A stretch of 64,000 nucleotides of DNA, from positions 186,001-250,000 of the forward strand of contig JAHBBC010000013.1 in assembly GCA_019915015.1 (NCBI GenBank), read 5' to 3'. The notes under the pieces were generated by a model. That model was not told the DNA's origin, searched no databases, and saw only the letters and a program-made list of their open reading frames with translations. Made by a program: the position numbers and the translations under genes. Of this stretch, positions 53,326-64,000 are shown one piece after another (the stretch's first letter is position 1; each line of letters opens with the position of its first letter). The stretch is from Auriscalpium vulgare (lineage: Eukaryota; Basidiomycota; Agaricomycetes; Russulales; Auriscalpiaceae).

Positions 53326-53558
53326 CGGTGTGGCACGGTGAACCGCGGGTACGAACGACGGTGTTACGGGTATTGCAAACCCGCGGTTAACATACACATA
53401 TTGAGGACATAGGCTAGCTACAGGCCGTCATCTCCATCCTCTTCGTCCTTTGCCCTGTTCTGAGCGCCTTTGGCCTTGAATGCCAGGGCCTGTTTCGGCA
53501 CTTGCCGACAGTCTGTACGGTCGTCTCCGCCACTCGCGTCTCTTCACCGTCATGCATC

Positions 53559-54687
53559 ATGCCTGCACGCTTGCATGCCCGCTACACGCGCGATACTGCC
53601 TCTACTCAGACTGCTCCAGCGCGTCGGCATGGCCAACAGCAGGCATCCATCTCCATCGAGCGGTACCACTATCTTTGTGCGTCCATCCAGCAGGCGTACA
53701 CCGTGTTTGGGCCCGCCACGCGCCGAAACATGGTCTTTCCCGCATACACTGCGTACCCCCTCACACCCCTGGGCGACGTGAAGCTGCACCCGCGGGAGGA
53801 CGGCACGATCCACCCTGGGAACGTCGAAGCCTACGTCGCCCAATTCCGGGCGGACTGGCAGTGCAGGGAGGGCGGCGTGCTGTACTGCATCGTTGAGCAG
53901 CACGAGTGGTTCAACCTGATCCTCAACTACCACTCGTCCGCGCGCACAACCGGCATGAAGCAGTGGGACCGCCTGTTCCAGCGGCTCAAGAGCAACAACT
54001 TCGACAAAGGCTTGGTGCCGTGCTTGGTATATGTCATCCTACTGCGGCGTAGTGTCGCGCTCACACATGCTCAGTTCTTCGCGCGCGAGTCGGGCTGCCT
54101 CGACACAGAGTGCCCGTTTCTGCACGACGAGGCGCGCTGCCGGTGGGACCGCGAGAAGGTGCTCGAGGCGCGGCGGCGCGTGCTCGGGCGGCCAACCGGC
54201 CGCGACATCTCCCTGCGCACGATCCGTGAGCTCGCCGCCGCGCACGCAAGCCAGCCGCTCGCCGTCGTCCGCAGCCGTACCGGCGTGCACTCCCGCACCA
54301 TCGGCGACAGCGACGATGACGAGGACGACCCAGACGCTGCGCGGATCCACGCGGAATCCCGCAATATCAAGAATATATGCGCGAATCCAAAATGCCTTGC
54401 GGTCAGGATGCGAGGCCAGTCGAGAGAGGAGGTTGAGCTGAAGGTGTGCACGGGGTGCCATGCGGCCTACTATTGCTCGGTGAGTTCTAGTGAGTCGTCT
54501 TGGTGCCGATCCGTGCTTACGGGGCATGGTGCAAATGCAGCACGATTGTCAGCGGGCGCACTGGAAGCGCCATAAGAAGGAGCCTTGCATACCCTTTGAA
54601 GAGATCGTTGGGGATGGTAATTATTGGGACGCCTTCGGCATGCGAATTGGCACCGGGGACGTCCGGTCCCGGTTCACTGGATCGTGA
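53559..54687 (+). CDS. MYND-type and CCCH-type zinc-finger protein, copy 2 (intact)
   Basis: Exons 53559-54026, 54075-54479 and 54541-54687 give 339 aa. Features: SISIERYHYLCASIQQAYTV; KLHPREDGTIHPGNVEAY; WFNLILNYHSSARTTGMKQW; a single CCCH-like finger ARESGCLDTECPFLHDEA; an acidic linker; and a C-terminal MYND finger CANPKCL...CTGCHAAYYCS then HDCQRAHWKRHKKEPC with all Cys/His in place. MYND fingers bind proline-rich partners in chromatin and signalling proteins; the partner here is unknown. The first intron (54027-54074) is 48 bp with no in-frame stop, so retaining it would add 16 residues. The start is placed at 53559 by comparison with copy 1. Confidence 0.8.
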
Positions 54688-54781
54688 GGCATGGAATTCA
54701 ATAACAAAAGAATATCTATGACATGATTCGACCGCGAGACAAGCCCACCGAAGGTATATATAGGAGGCAAACAGTCCAGCT

Positions 54782-56024
54782 TCAAGACTGGCCGCCTTCG
54801 GCAGCATTCATAGGTTCGAAGAGTCCGTGCTGCTCTCCGAGGCCATATGTGAGCGTCAACCTCTGAAATATGGATGGTCCCGTCTCTGGATCGAGCTCGA
54901 GCTGCCCGAAGCTGTGAGATCAAACGATAGAATGATCTCGTTGAACGCACCATGGAAATGATATCGTCCAGTAGGTGAGATTGACCAACAGTCATGCCAG
55001 CAAGGCCCGTATGGTTGGCATTCACGATGTGAACGTGAAAATGGTCTACAATAGCATGTCACACCGTCAGCAGAAGATTGATTGACAGAGTTGAGGCCGT
55101 GGTGAGACCTACAGTAACTGGGATGGTAGTGAACAAATAGCCTCAGCTGATTTGGATGCAAGCCCCAGCGCTCGCCCACCACTCTGCGGGCCTCGCGCCG
55201 GATAGCCTGCAGAAGTGGAATATGGCCTCTGTTCAGATCACGAAGGCTTCGGATGTCCTTGAAGAGCGTAAGCGCCACGAGGTACAGAGACGGTATGGTC
55301 GTCAGATCCCATTTCATGTCTGGAAGGATGAGGAAGCCGTCGACATCGCTGTGAGATCGAAAGAGGATCTTTTCTGCCTCAGCACGGCCGGACAAGATCT
55401 CGTCCACCCTGAAGGCCGTCTGTCAGCTTGAGGACAGAGGCCAGGAAACAGGGGACTCACCATTGCGTACGTGACGCGGGGAATGCATCAATGTACGGCT
55501 TTACAACCTTCTCGTACATTGCTGGTGTCTCGTGGACGATGCAAACGTTCTGCTTTGAGTACTGCGAGGATGGTCAGAGGAGCACACCCGATAGCTGACT
55601 GACGCAGAACTTTGTGGACGTGAACCTCTGTAGCCGGATAGACCACATTGATCTTGACATCTGGTCTGTCTGCCGAGGCCTTCAACCATCCAAACATCCA
55701 TTTGTACTGGCTGCGGTTCGTTGATTTAGACCACACGGGAACAAAATGGCACTCACAATATCGGTGTCGCCGATGAGAGACGCGTGGGATATGAGATTGT
55801 CCGAGAAAGAGGGCAGCGCCGTCTTCTCTATCCGAACAATAGCAGGGCGTGCTTCGTCCTCAGATGCTTCGGGTCTGTATGTCCCCAGGATAACTACGCT
55901 GTGAGCGACGGGGTCTGCGAAGACGTGCTCCGGTCAGGCCAGGCGTGCCCGCGGTGCAGGCGGCCTGACCTTCGTTGAGTAACCTCTCGTACTTGAACCC
56001 CTTCAAGTCGAATGCGGCTGTCAT
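54782..56024 (-). CDS. DCS1: Scavenger mRNA-decapping enzyme DCPS (m7GpppX diphosphatase)
   Basis: A multi-exon gene, start ATG 56022-56024 (MTAAFDLKGFKYERLLNE), stop 54782-54784. Exons read VVILGTYRPEASEDEARPAI; LPSFSDNLISHASLIGDTDI; YKWMFGWLKASADRPDVKIN with VVYPATEVHVHK; QNVCIVHETPAMYEKVVKPY; WVDEILSGRAEAEKILFRS; and FLILPDMKWDLTTIPSLYLV with LFVHYHPSYC. The HIT motif follows in HFHVHIVNANHTG, with the catalytic central His, and the end is FQRLTLTYGLGEQHGLFEPM. This is the full DCPS/Dcs1 layout. It hydrolyses the capped fragment left after 3'-5' mRNA decay. Confidence 0.93.
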
Positions 56025-56373
56025 GATGCACAGAAAGATCCAAGAAAGATCGGTCACGGTGAAGGTGAATGAAAAGGATGGAACGCGCGCTAATCTACTC
56101 TTATTCGCTAGCGCATTAGTAGATTATCAGATAAGTCCCGGGCCAAGTGTTATCTACTACTCGACGGTAGGCTTGAGAGGAATCAATCTATCATGTCCAC
56201 ATTCTTTCGCCTTTACACCACAAATGCCGAGCGCAACAAGTATGTCGCTTGCCACGCTCTACGGCATCTATCGCGCGCAAAAAAAGACGCAATAATATGC
56301 TGACAGGATCTCATACAGGTCGATTTGCTCACAGATATTCATCCGCCTCCCGAAAGCGTAACCCCCTAGAGTA

Positions 56374-56877
56374 CTGTAGCATTTCGATCGTAGGCTCGCA
56401 TCACGTGTCGCGGGGACCCTCGAGCCGAGCCTATGGACTCATGGAGGTCATGGTCACGCATCACGATGTCCTGCGAGCCTATGAATCCCGTAGCTAAACA
56501 AGGCCCAAAAGCAAATTTTCTGCCATTGTGCATGTATTGTACAGAGTGAGTATCTACTGCTCCTCCCAGAAGGGTTTGCCATTCCAGTTGTTTGCAATCT
56601 GTCTGTACTCGCTCCTTCAGCAACCGGAGCGGCCGTCTTGTCATCAAACTTAGTGTCCGAGTCGGCAACTGTATTGTCTAACATGTCGCTGAGAGCAGAC
56701 ATAGAAAATTTTCTTCAGAATCAACAAGGTAGCTGTGGCCGGAGTCCCCGAAAACGAGCCTATTTTATTTATGTCACGCATCACGCTGGCCCGGCGCGAG
56801 CCTCATGGGTCGAACGAGCCTACGGAATTTCCGTGTCACGCGGTGACCCCTGCGAGCCTACGATCGAAATGCTACAG
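56374..56877. mobile_element. MITE with perfect 27-bp terminal inverted repeats and TA target duplication
   Basis: The left end (56374-56400, ctgtagcatttcgatcgtag then gctcgca) is the exact reverse complement of the right end (56851-56877). Each end is flanked by TA (56372-56373 and 56878-56879), the signature of Tc1/mariner-type insertion. The 504-bp interior has no transposase and holds extra sub-terminal gagccta motifs. The right end is only 24 bp before the ATG of the next gene. Confidence 0.9.
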
Positions 56878-56900
56878 TAGTACGTGTGTGTCCCTCTGCC

Positions 56901-57251
56901 ATGTCCAACCCGCGCTTGACCCGTCGCCCACAGTTCGTCTACCCCTTCACCCTCGAGCCGCACATTGCGATGCTCGAGTCAACGCGGCGGAAGACCATCG
57001 CCGCGCATGCTGCGCGCAGAGAAGCGTACCTGCGCGCGCGGGACGACGAGAAGGAGCGGCGGAAACGCGAGGCACTGCGACGCATCGCGCCCGGTTTCGA
57101 TCCCATGGCGCCCCTCGTACCTATGCGCGCAGTGTCCAGCCAGTTTTCCGGTGCGGCTGCGCCGGATGGGGGTCCGCATGAGCCACCAAAGCAGAGAGAT
57201 ATCATGGACGATCTTGTCGACAGCTTGGCTGCCTTGGAATCCGAAAACTAG
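56901..57251 (+). CDS. Small conserved-type protein, basic helical, unknown function
   Basis: A single-exon frame of 116 aa from ATG 56901: MSNPRLTRRPQFVYPFTLEP, then a long basic helix (TRRKTIAAHAARREAYLRAR, then DDEKERRKREALRRIAPGFD), a Pro-rich linker and an acidic end (RDIMDDLVDSLAALESEN). The arrangement is coherent, and similar short proteins exist in other basidiomycetes to my recollection, but I know no function. Its promoter or 5' UTR contains the MITE. Confidence 0.6.
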   Translation: MSNPRLTRRPQFVYPFTLEPHIAMLESTRRKTIAAHAARREAYLRARDDEKERRKREALRRIAPGFDPMAPLVPMRAVSSQFSGAAAPDGGPHEPPKQRDIMDDLVDSLAALESEN

Positions 57252-57388
57252 TCCGTGGCTGGCACGTCCTGCTTCTCAACGGCTCTAAATGGCGGGCGGT
57301 GTATGCGAAAGGACGACATGCATATGTACGATATGGAAGAACAAGGACAGTGACAGATCCAAAGGTCGAGCGGTTTACGCTTTACTGA

Positions 57389-59412
57389 TCAAGCCTCTCT
57401 CGGCTTGCAAGAGGCATGTACGTGCTCGCCGGTGAAATAGACAACAAAGTGCTCTTTATATGTGAAATCCGCTTGCCTGGATATACTCAATGAGACCGAC
57501 CGGCCATTGAGAAGGACTGCGAAATAGTCGCACCTTGCAGGATCCAAACGTATCTCAAACCGGCGGAAAATGTGTGCAAGCGCGAGGTACACCTCGCAAT
57601 ATGCCAAGCTACACAACGTGGGTGAAATGAGTGTGGTCAGCTAAAAATTGAGGGCACTTACTTGATTCCAAGGCAGCTCCGCGGGCCTTTGGCAAAGAGA
57701 ACGAGCGAGCTCTCGGCGAGAGCTCTTGCGCCTTCATGAAGCCACCGCTCCGGATTGAAATTGTTCGCGCCGTCGAATACTGATTCGGCGTGCTGAACGT
57801 AGGTGAAGCTCTGCGCTACTACTGCCTGTAGAAAGCAGACGCAACATGGTCTGAAAATCCGTTGATGAAGCGAGGAGCGAGTCACCTACCCCTCCAGGAA
57901 TCGAAATACCCGCAATGATGGCACCTTCGGGTGGTACCACGCGGGCGAAAGCGGGAGCTCCGGGGAACAGGCGGAGGCCTTCCTTTACGATGGCCGTCTA
58001 TGACTTTCATCAGATCTGAGGGCAGAATGGACTGTTGACGCGGACACACCAGGAACGGCAGTTTCTCGAGCACCTCGTAGCGTGGCGGCTCATCAAGATT
58101 GGGCCAAGCAGCGAGAAGCTCAGCATGTAGCCTTTCTTGTATCCCTGGTGTCTTGACGACGTTGTACACGGTCGTGGTGAGAGCAATTGCTGAAGTGTCC
58201 GAGCCCGCGCCTAACAACACCATGGCTTCCTGAAGGAGAGAAACATTTGTAGGGAGTGGGCGCCCCTTGTGAGCATCCGGGCTAAGCAATTCGTTATAGA
58301 TGATAGGGTGTTGCGCATTTTCGAGCAAGCTGGGGTCGCGCAAGATGCCATCAATCTGCTCTTGGAGTGTCTGAAAAGATTGTCAGTAAGCAATACGTGC
58401 TCGCAATAGGACTGCGAACATCTCTCATACAAAATACTGCGGCCATAGCGGGAGAGCTCATGCGCATCGCGACCCAACGGGGAGTGTTCCGCATGCACCA
58501 GACAAAGAATTGCGAGTATTTATTGAGCGTCAGCATGGGTAGCGACTCGTCCAAGGCATGCACAAGTGCTGAGTTGAAATCGGGGGCCAATGTAGCGTCG
58601 AAGGATCTTGCATAGCAGAAAGAAGTGATGACGTCCATTGTGAAGCATCTGAATCCAAGGTTTAGGTCGCTGTATTTACCTGTCTTGTGTGATTAATGGC
58701 TGTAACCAAAAATATGATCGGATTCAATCACCGTGGTCATATTGCCCGGCGAGTACATCGCAAAGTACGTCAATCTGTTGTAGAAATAAGTACTTGAGAT
58801 GACTTCACAAAGGGGAAAATCGACGTACTCTTGTTCGAACCAGGTCCTGCAGCTTAACGATGGCTGTTCTGGAGAACAACGGACTCAGCACATCTCTACG
58901 CTGTTTGGCAGCGTGATACGATATCAGGCACAGCGACGCAGTGTCCGCGTCGAAGGCTCGATACATGCGATGGTCCTTGTCCCATTTGTTATTTGCATTA
59001 TATATGTCATGGAACGCCTTGGGGTTGGCGAAGTGAAGCTATGGATATAAAACGGTAAGAAATCAAACAGGTAGGGACGGCGGAAAGGCCCACCCACCTC
59101 ATTGGGCCCGATTCTGATGACATCGCCTGTTCAGAAGGTCAACGATGGGTAATGCACATACAGTGTGGCACAAAATGGCGTACCATACTTCTCGTGCAAC
59201 TGCATGCGGATTTCATGCAAGGAGATACCCTTGTACAGCTCCATGTATGCCTGCCACAACCTGGTGACTGCAGCACCACGCGGTCCAGGAAACATTGAGA
59301 GCGGATGAAAGTATAAGTTGTAAACCGCACGCCATGCGCACCAAGCCACAAAGCCCATGGCCGCTGTCTGCCATATCAGAAGCTGACCGAGTGACGGCGG
59401 AAGGTCGAGCAT
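57389..59412 (-). CDS. Cytochrome P450 monooxygenase
   Basis: A multi-exon gene, start ATG 59410-59412 ([20 protein letters not shown]), stop 57389-57391. The N-terminus has a membrane anchor ([20 protein letters not shown]) and the hinge [12 protein letters not shown]. The I-helix is [17 protein letters not shown], ExxR is in [13 protein letters not shown], the PERF-like region is FNPERW and the heme-binding loop is [10 protein letters not shown] with the ligand Cys. All hallmarks of an ER-bound class II P450 are present. Family number and substrate cannot be read from the sequence, and no biosynthetic partners lie nearby. Confidence 0.93.
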
Positions 59413-60567
59413 GCCGGATGTCCGGTGAAGAGGAAGGGGAAGAGCTAGGCAGGTCCCAGTTCGATATCGAAAGTGCACAAGCTATAAGCTCGGTGGTATT
59501 CCGCTTTGGACCCACTGAACGTGAGTCCCCTCGGCGGATCAGATAGCATCATGCGCGTCGGCGGCGCAGCGCACAGACGGTGTGCCATTGGCTGGCGATA
59601 CCGCGTGGATGGAAACGGGCGTTACGGTACGTATAGCTCGAGGCGGCTGTGGGTCAGGAACACACGAGAGGAAGGGGCCGGCGGCTGTTGGGCGTCATCA
59701 GGAGGGGATCACGTCGGGTCTTCTTCTCGACGACAGTCGTGGACGCATGACTCGGTTGTAAGGAGGTTCGGCTCACTTTCTCATGCCGCAATCAGCCTTC
59801 CTTCACAGTGTCATCCCATGACGAGGCTTTAACACTTTATAATTGCAATTAGCAGCGCCTAGCAGCCTCTAGAAGCCAGTGTGGGCGGTGATGTGACCGG
59901 GAATCCCGGTGATGGTCCGTCGACGGCGCGCGTATTCGATCATACGAAGTGTCCGTTCCCCTTGATTTGGCGCATCTTTCTTCCATGGAGCATCTTGCGA
60001 ATTTGAGCTCGTACCTACAGTGCCGACATCGATGATTCTGGGTTGGTTCTGAGCTCAAAGAATCCGATGCCGTGTCACTCTGGGCAGCCTTCAACCACAT
60101 CTGATCAGCTCAATGACAACAGCACGAATGAGCAGTAGTCAGCTCACCAAGTTCGAGTTGCTCAACGGTCACTGGGGCCGCGCGTGGCCATGAAGTCGTT
60201 CAAGCTCCGCGCTCGGGAGATTGCGGCACAAATTGAATGAGGGCCCGCCCGGCCCGCCCGGCCCACGCGGCGGCACCGTTAACATATACGAGCGTCATTT
60301 CCTGTCATTTCCCGCCGCGGATTACCGGGCGCTGCTTGCGGATGCGGAAAGCTCCAGCCTGGCGGCCAGGCTGTCGTTCATGATATCTCTCTGCGTTGAC
60401 GAGCTGAAGACGCGCATATTGATCCTTCACGTCGACGAAGTCAATACACCCTGCCTCTGTAAGGATACAATAGCTCTGATTGGCCCCGGGTGTGTGCAAA
60501 AGAACCGTTCATGTAATTGCTACAAATTTGATTGATACATCTTCAATACTATCGTTCACTGCTCGCT
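59413..60567. other. Intergenic region upstream of the P450
   Basis: About 1.15 kb with no supported gene. It holds the P450 promoter and the 3' flank of the LTN1 gene. A short GC-rich run (60241-60275, ggcccgcccggcccgcccgg) stands out. Confidence 0.45.
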
Positions 60568-63500
60568 CTACATGAATTCAGAACGGCATAATGGACATGT
60601 CGATGAATGGCTCGTGTTGAACCACTATGAAACTCTCATCAGTCAGGAGGGGAGATGAGACCTTTTTGGACGCACCTTGTACAGACAAGACGCATGGAAG
60701 CGATTCTTGCACGTCTTGCACGCCTTTTGTGGCAAATCGCCCTCCGCAACGCTGATGATGCTGGGGCGGGTGTCAGTCTTGCGACGAAGCACGGGCGGCA
60801 AAACATACGAGTAACAGATTGCGCATTCCACTTGCCCATCGAAATGCGCCGTGACATTTTTCTTGAACAGGCTGATGGCATCGACGATGCGTCCGTTCTG
60901 TTCACCCAGCGTCACCAAGTAATTCGAGTAATCTTCAGAATCTCCTCACCTGAGCAGACACGATCTGCTGGACGCCTAGCAACCACCCGCGCCACTTCTC
61001 TACTGACACCCCAACCCGTTTCGAGTCCTTCACCTCGATTCCATGCAGCGGCCAGTCGGTCGGCACCTTCAGAGTGATCTCGAGGCGCTGCTCATCGATG
61101 AGGTACGCCGCGTTCACTTCGCTCGCTGCCGCCAGCACCTTCACAGTCAGGTTCTCGACGTTCAGCTCCTCCGCGGCCTCCGGGCTCTTGACGTGGGCGA
61201 ACTCGGCGCTGATGATGACGGGCGAGAAGTGCGTCGACGTGTAGTTCGTAAGCGCGGTAAAGAGCGTGCGGTCTTTGCATTCCATGATCCAGGTGCGCAC
61301 GAACGAGGAGGTCGTGAGGAGTGCGCGGTAGTAGAGGTGGCCCGCGAACAGCTGGACGCTCAACGCGTCCTCCGAGTCGTACACTGTTCCACTGCGTTAG
61401 CGACATGTTCTGCCACCAGAGGGGCAAATTGACTGACGCTCGAGGTAGAACTGGTTCACTGTCCATATGTCCAGCTTGAACGCTTTGCTCATACCACCCG
61501 AGACGTTCAGGATGTTGAGAATGATTGGGATGAAATATGACCCGATGAGATCTAGATCGCGTAAATGCTCCGTATAGCCCGACCTGACCTTCATGGACTG
61601 AGGGAACATGATCAGACAGGCGGTGATCGCAAGCCGAGAGGGACACTCACAGCATTTCCGAAGAGATCAAACACAGTCATCCAGCCTAGCAAGGCACCAA
61701 GAACCTTCTGTACAGTATCGTCAGAAGACGCCTGACATGCTGCCGCTTGATACGCACCGAGCCCGAGAGCTCATCCATGTCTAACGCCTCTATAGTTTGC
61801 TGGAGCAACGCGACAAGCTCAGGCGGCAAACGTGGCTTCACAGTTGACTCGGTATCTACGCCAGCTTCGATGACGAGGTGTTCAGTATACTTCTTCGCTG
61901 CCTCGCGCATAACCTCGTAGCTCATCTTCTGTACGTTCGGCAAAGGATCAAAGAGAAGGTGTGACATCTAAACCAGGTTTTCAGGACTGGAACTTAGTAA
62001 AGGCAGGGAATGACCGACCTTGGGCAGGGTTTCGTGATCAATGAGCGATGGGGGCATGTTCTCAATGACCGAGAGCGCTGCCTCGCGACAAATGGACCGA
62101 GGAACAGAGAACACTGATTCTATACAGAGCGATGAGAATGAGAGACACAGATACCCAGAGTAAAACGCACTCGTCTGGGCCGCCACGAGATCGCGCAGCA
62201 GAGTGAGAACAGCAGTCTGCCGTTCCTGCCATTGTGCACGAAGATCCTTGTTGTAGGCAACGAGGTCTTGTATCGTCTGGACGAGTCTTATGGTGCGCCA
62301 TAAAACCGTGAGCGTTTCGTCGTCGTCGAAAGACGAATTCTACGAGTTGGTATCAGTATTCGCAACCACGGATCCAAACACTGGTACCGCCTCGCACCTC
62401 AAGATTGCTCTCGATGACATCAAATATGAGATCCCAGTGCGAGCCGGAGACGTTCTGCAAAATGGGAACCAGATGTATGAACACCGCCGTCATCTCGCTC
62501 TCCACGTCCTCGTCCAAATCTTCGTCGGAGGCGATCCACTGCTGGCATGCTTTCACGAAGTTGACGGCACGCGGCTGTGGTAGGAAGACGACGTCAGATT
62601 CGGGGTCTGGGGCTGTAGCGGCGAGGCGACGCAGCAAGAGGAGCCCAGAGGTGTTGGCCTTGTTTGGACGGATACCAAGCGCCTCGGCGGCGAGTTCGTT
62701 TCGGTAACGGTCGAGACGAGGGGGCTCCGGCCCGTAGCGGGTCACCGCGAGCACAATGGCCAGCGAGAGTTGAGGCGCTGAATGCGGATAGCAGTGAGAA
62801 ATAGTGACAGCTCATGGTAATCGTGGTTTTACCTTTCTTCTCAAATTTCCGGGCAAGAGCCATCCACTGGTCGGCTTCCTCTTTGTTGGTGTCACTCAAT
62901 ATATGTTGAAGGACTACATGCAACACCTGTGAATCAAGATACGTATCCTCGACTTGCGCGACCTTTATGAGATCGGCCACGAAGCCCGCAGTGTCGTTCG
63001 AGCTCGAAGCGGCTTTCCCGTCTTGGGAACGGGCCACCACGGTTACATGCCACTTATCGTCCTGCGGTATGACCAGGAGATATGTCGCCAGCTGCTGTGC
63101 CTTCGAGATGATGCCCGACAGGATTTCCTTCGACACCGATTTGGAGAATGCAACGCTCGGCAGCGAGGGAAAGTTTAGCAACTCGTCGGCATACACGGCG
63201 AGAGACAAGAAGTGCCGTAGGGCCCACAAATTCGCCTTTGCTGTCTGCCGGTTGTCTACGCAGGCGTGCAGCAGGGCGCTGACAGCTCGTGCATAAGAGC
63301 CAAGGCCGAATCTGTCCGCTTCGCAGTCCGGTCCTTCGGCGGCATCGAAGGCTGCAGATGGCGGTACGAGCGGGCTGAGGATGGCCAAGCTTGCGTGGGT
63401 GGGATCTGCACGTAGACCACTTAACATCTCATCCAGACGAGCTTGTCCAGGCAAAATGTCGTCCATGTTCTTGATGAGGCCTGAGAGATCTCCGTCACTG

Positions 63501-64000
63501 GCTGCTTGCAAGATATCCGATGGTCTGCAAAGCTATGAGATGGTGTTCATGCAGATTGCGCCGGCACTCACCTGAATCTGACAGTCGTAGCGAAGATTGT
63601 ATCTTTGAGCTGCTCAACAATTTCCGAGCCGACTTCGCGCTGCAATTCCAGGGGCGCATCGCGTCGCCAAGAAGTCCACAAGCGCTGGGAAACAGAAACG
63701 CAGTGTGCACCAGCAAGGTCAGGAGATCGAGGAAGGAGGTATGCCAAGGAGAAGACGTTCGGCAAAAGGGACAGCGAGAGCTTTGCATCAGACAGAAGAT
63801 CGGGGCGATTGTCAAAGCAAGCGGCGATGACATCCATCGAAACATTGAGCGAAGGGATCTTGTCTTCTTGAGTCTGCAGTGCGGCGGAAGACTCATCCAC
63901 CTCGGAGACGACGACGTGCAAAAACGTTTCGAACGACTCAGTCGTCACGAAGTATCCTACAGGGCATGGTCAGAAAAGAACGTACGCCGGGTGCGACACG
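60568..64000 (-). CDS. RKR1: E3 ubiquitin ligase listerin, C-terminal half (5' end outside window)
   Basis: The gene ends with a RING domain: VECAICYSYVLPP, then ACKTCKNRFHASCLYK and, after an intron, a last exon (60568-60624) reading WFNTSHSSTCPLCRSEFM and a stop. A variant RING at the extreme C-terminus after a very long helical-repeat protein is the listerin (Ltn1/Rkr1) layout. The upstream exons to the right edge are alpha-helical with many short introns, as expected for HEAT/ARM repeats. Listerin ubiquitinates nascent chains on stalled 60S subunits in ribosome quality control. The beginning of the protein lies beyond base 64000. Confidence 0.88.

Noticed and set aside
60221..60535. Possible small gene with GPPGPPGP run
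   Set aside because: The run is simple-sequence DNA and the rest of the frame has no protein-like features.
57389..64000. Secondary-metabolite cluster around the P450
   Set aside because: Neighbours are DCPS, a small basic protein and listerin; no backbone enzyme or transporter is present.

Overview
The window looks like nuclear DNA of a basidiomycete fungus, most likely an Agaricomycete wood or litter decayer. The evidence is a GC-rich coding background, genes on both strands with many 47-60 bp GT-AG introns, a CBM1-GH5 cellulase, a secreted S9 peptidase, a P450, MYND zinc-finger proteins and DUF6699-type proteins. No prokaryotic or organellar features were seen. Exon boundaries given here were read by hand from splice signals and reading-frame phase.

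Layout. At 1-14 kb lie the 3' end of an RBR ubiquitin ligase, a low-complexity Pro/Ser-rich protein, a DUF4048-like protein, ATP synthase subunit k, a secreted S9 peptidase, an RRG7-like mitochondrial nuclease-fold protein between two inverted tRNA-Arg(ACG) genes, and a cellulase. At 15-24 kb is a family-expansion block: three paralogous NAD(P)-binding proteins (two intact at the left, one at the right) bracket three tandem DUF6699-type genes. Two of those three carry disabling changes, and truncated reductase 3' ends lie between the copies. At 25-34.6 kb are housekeeping genes: an NmrA-like oxidoreductase, nucleoporin Seh1, a mitochondrial DEAD-box helicase and CTP synthase.

At 34.9-47.2 kb is an AT-rich NLR-type gene (N-terminal helical region, NB-ARC/NACHT-like ATPase, TPRs). 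Its base composition is unlike every neighbour. It is split by a full-length, apparently intact 8.7 kb LINE (ORF1 plus APE-RT-RNase H ORF2, poly-A tail) with a perfect 17-bp target-site duplication.

At 47.3-57.3 kb are a 2-hydroxyacid dehydrogenase, a MYND-protein family (one damaged copy, one remnant, one good copy), scavenger decapping enzyme DCPS, a 504-bp MITE with perfect 27-bp TIRs, and a small conserved protein. Between the MYND copies lies the most unusual locus: a small secreted protein whose 14-residue repeats are each encoded by a separate 42-nt mini-exon, so that what looks like a minisatellite is an array of exon-plus-intron units. At 57.4-64 kb are a P450 and the 3' part of listerin (LTN1/RKR1).

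The genes are individually transcribed and no biosynthetic cluster or operon is apparent. What unifies the window is a patchwork of conserved housekeeping genes separated by fast-evolving duplicated, repeat-built or transposon-hit accessory loci.
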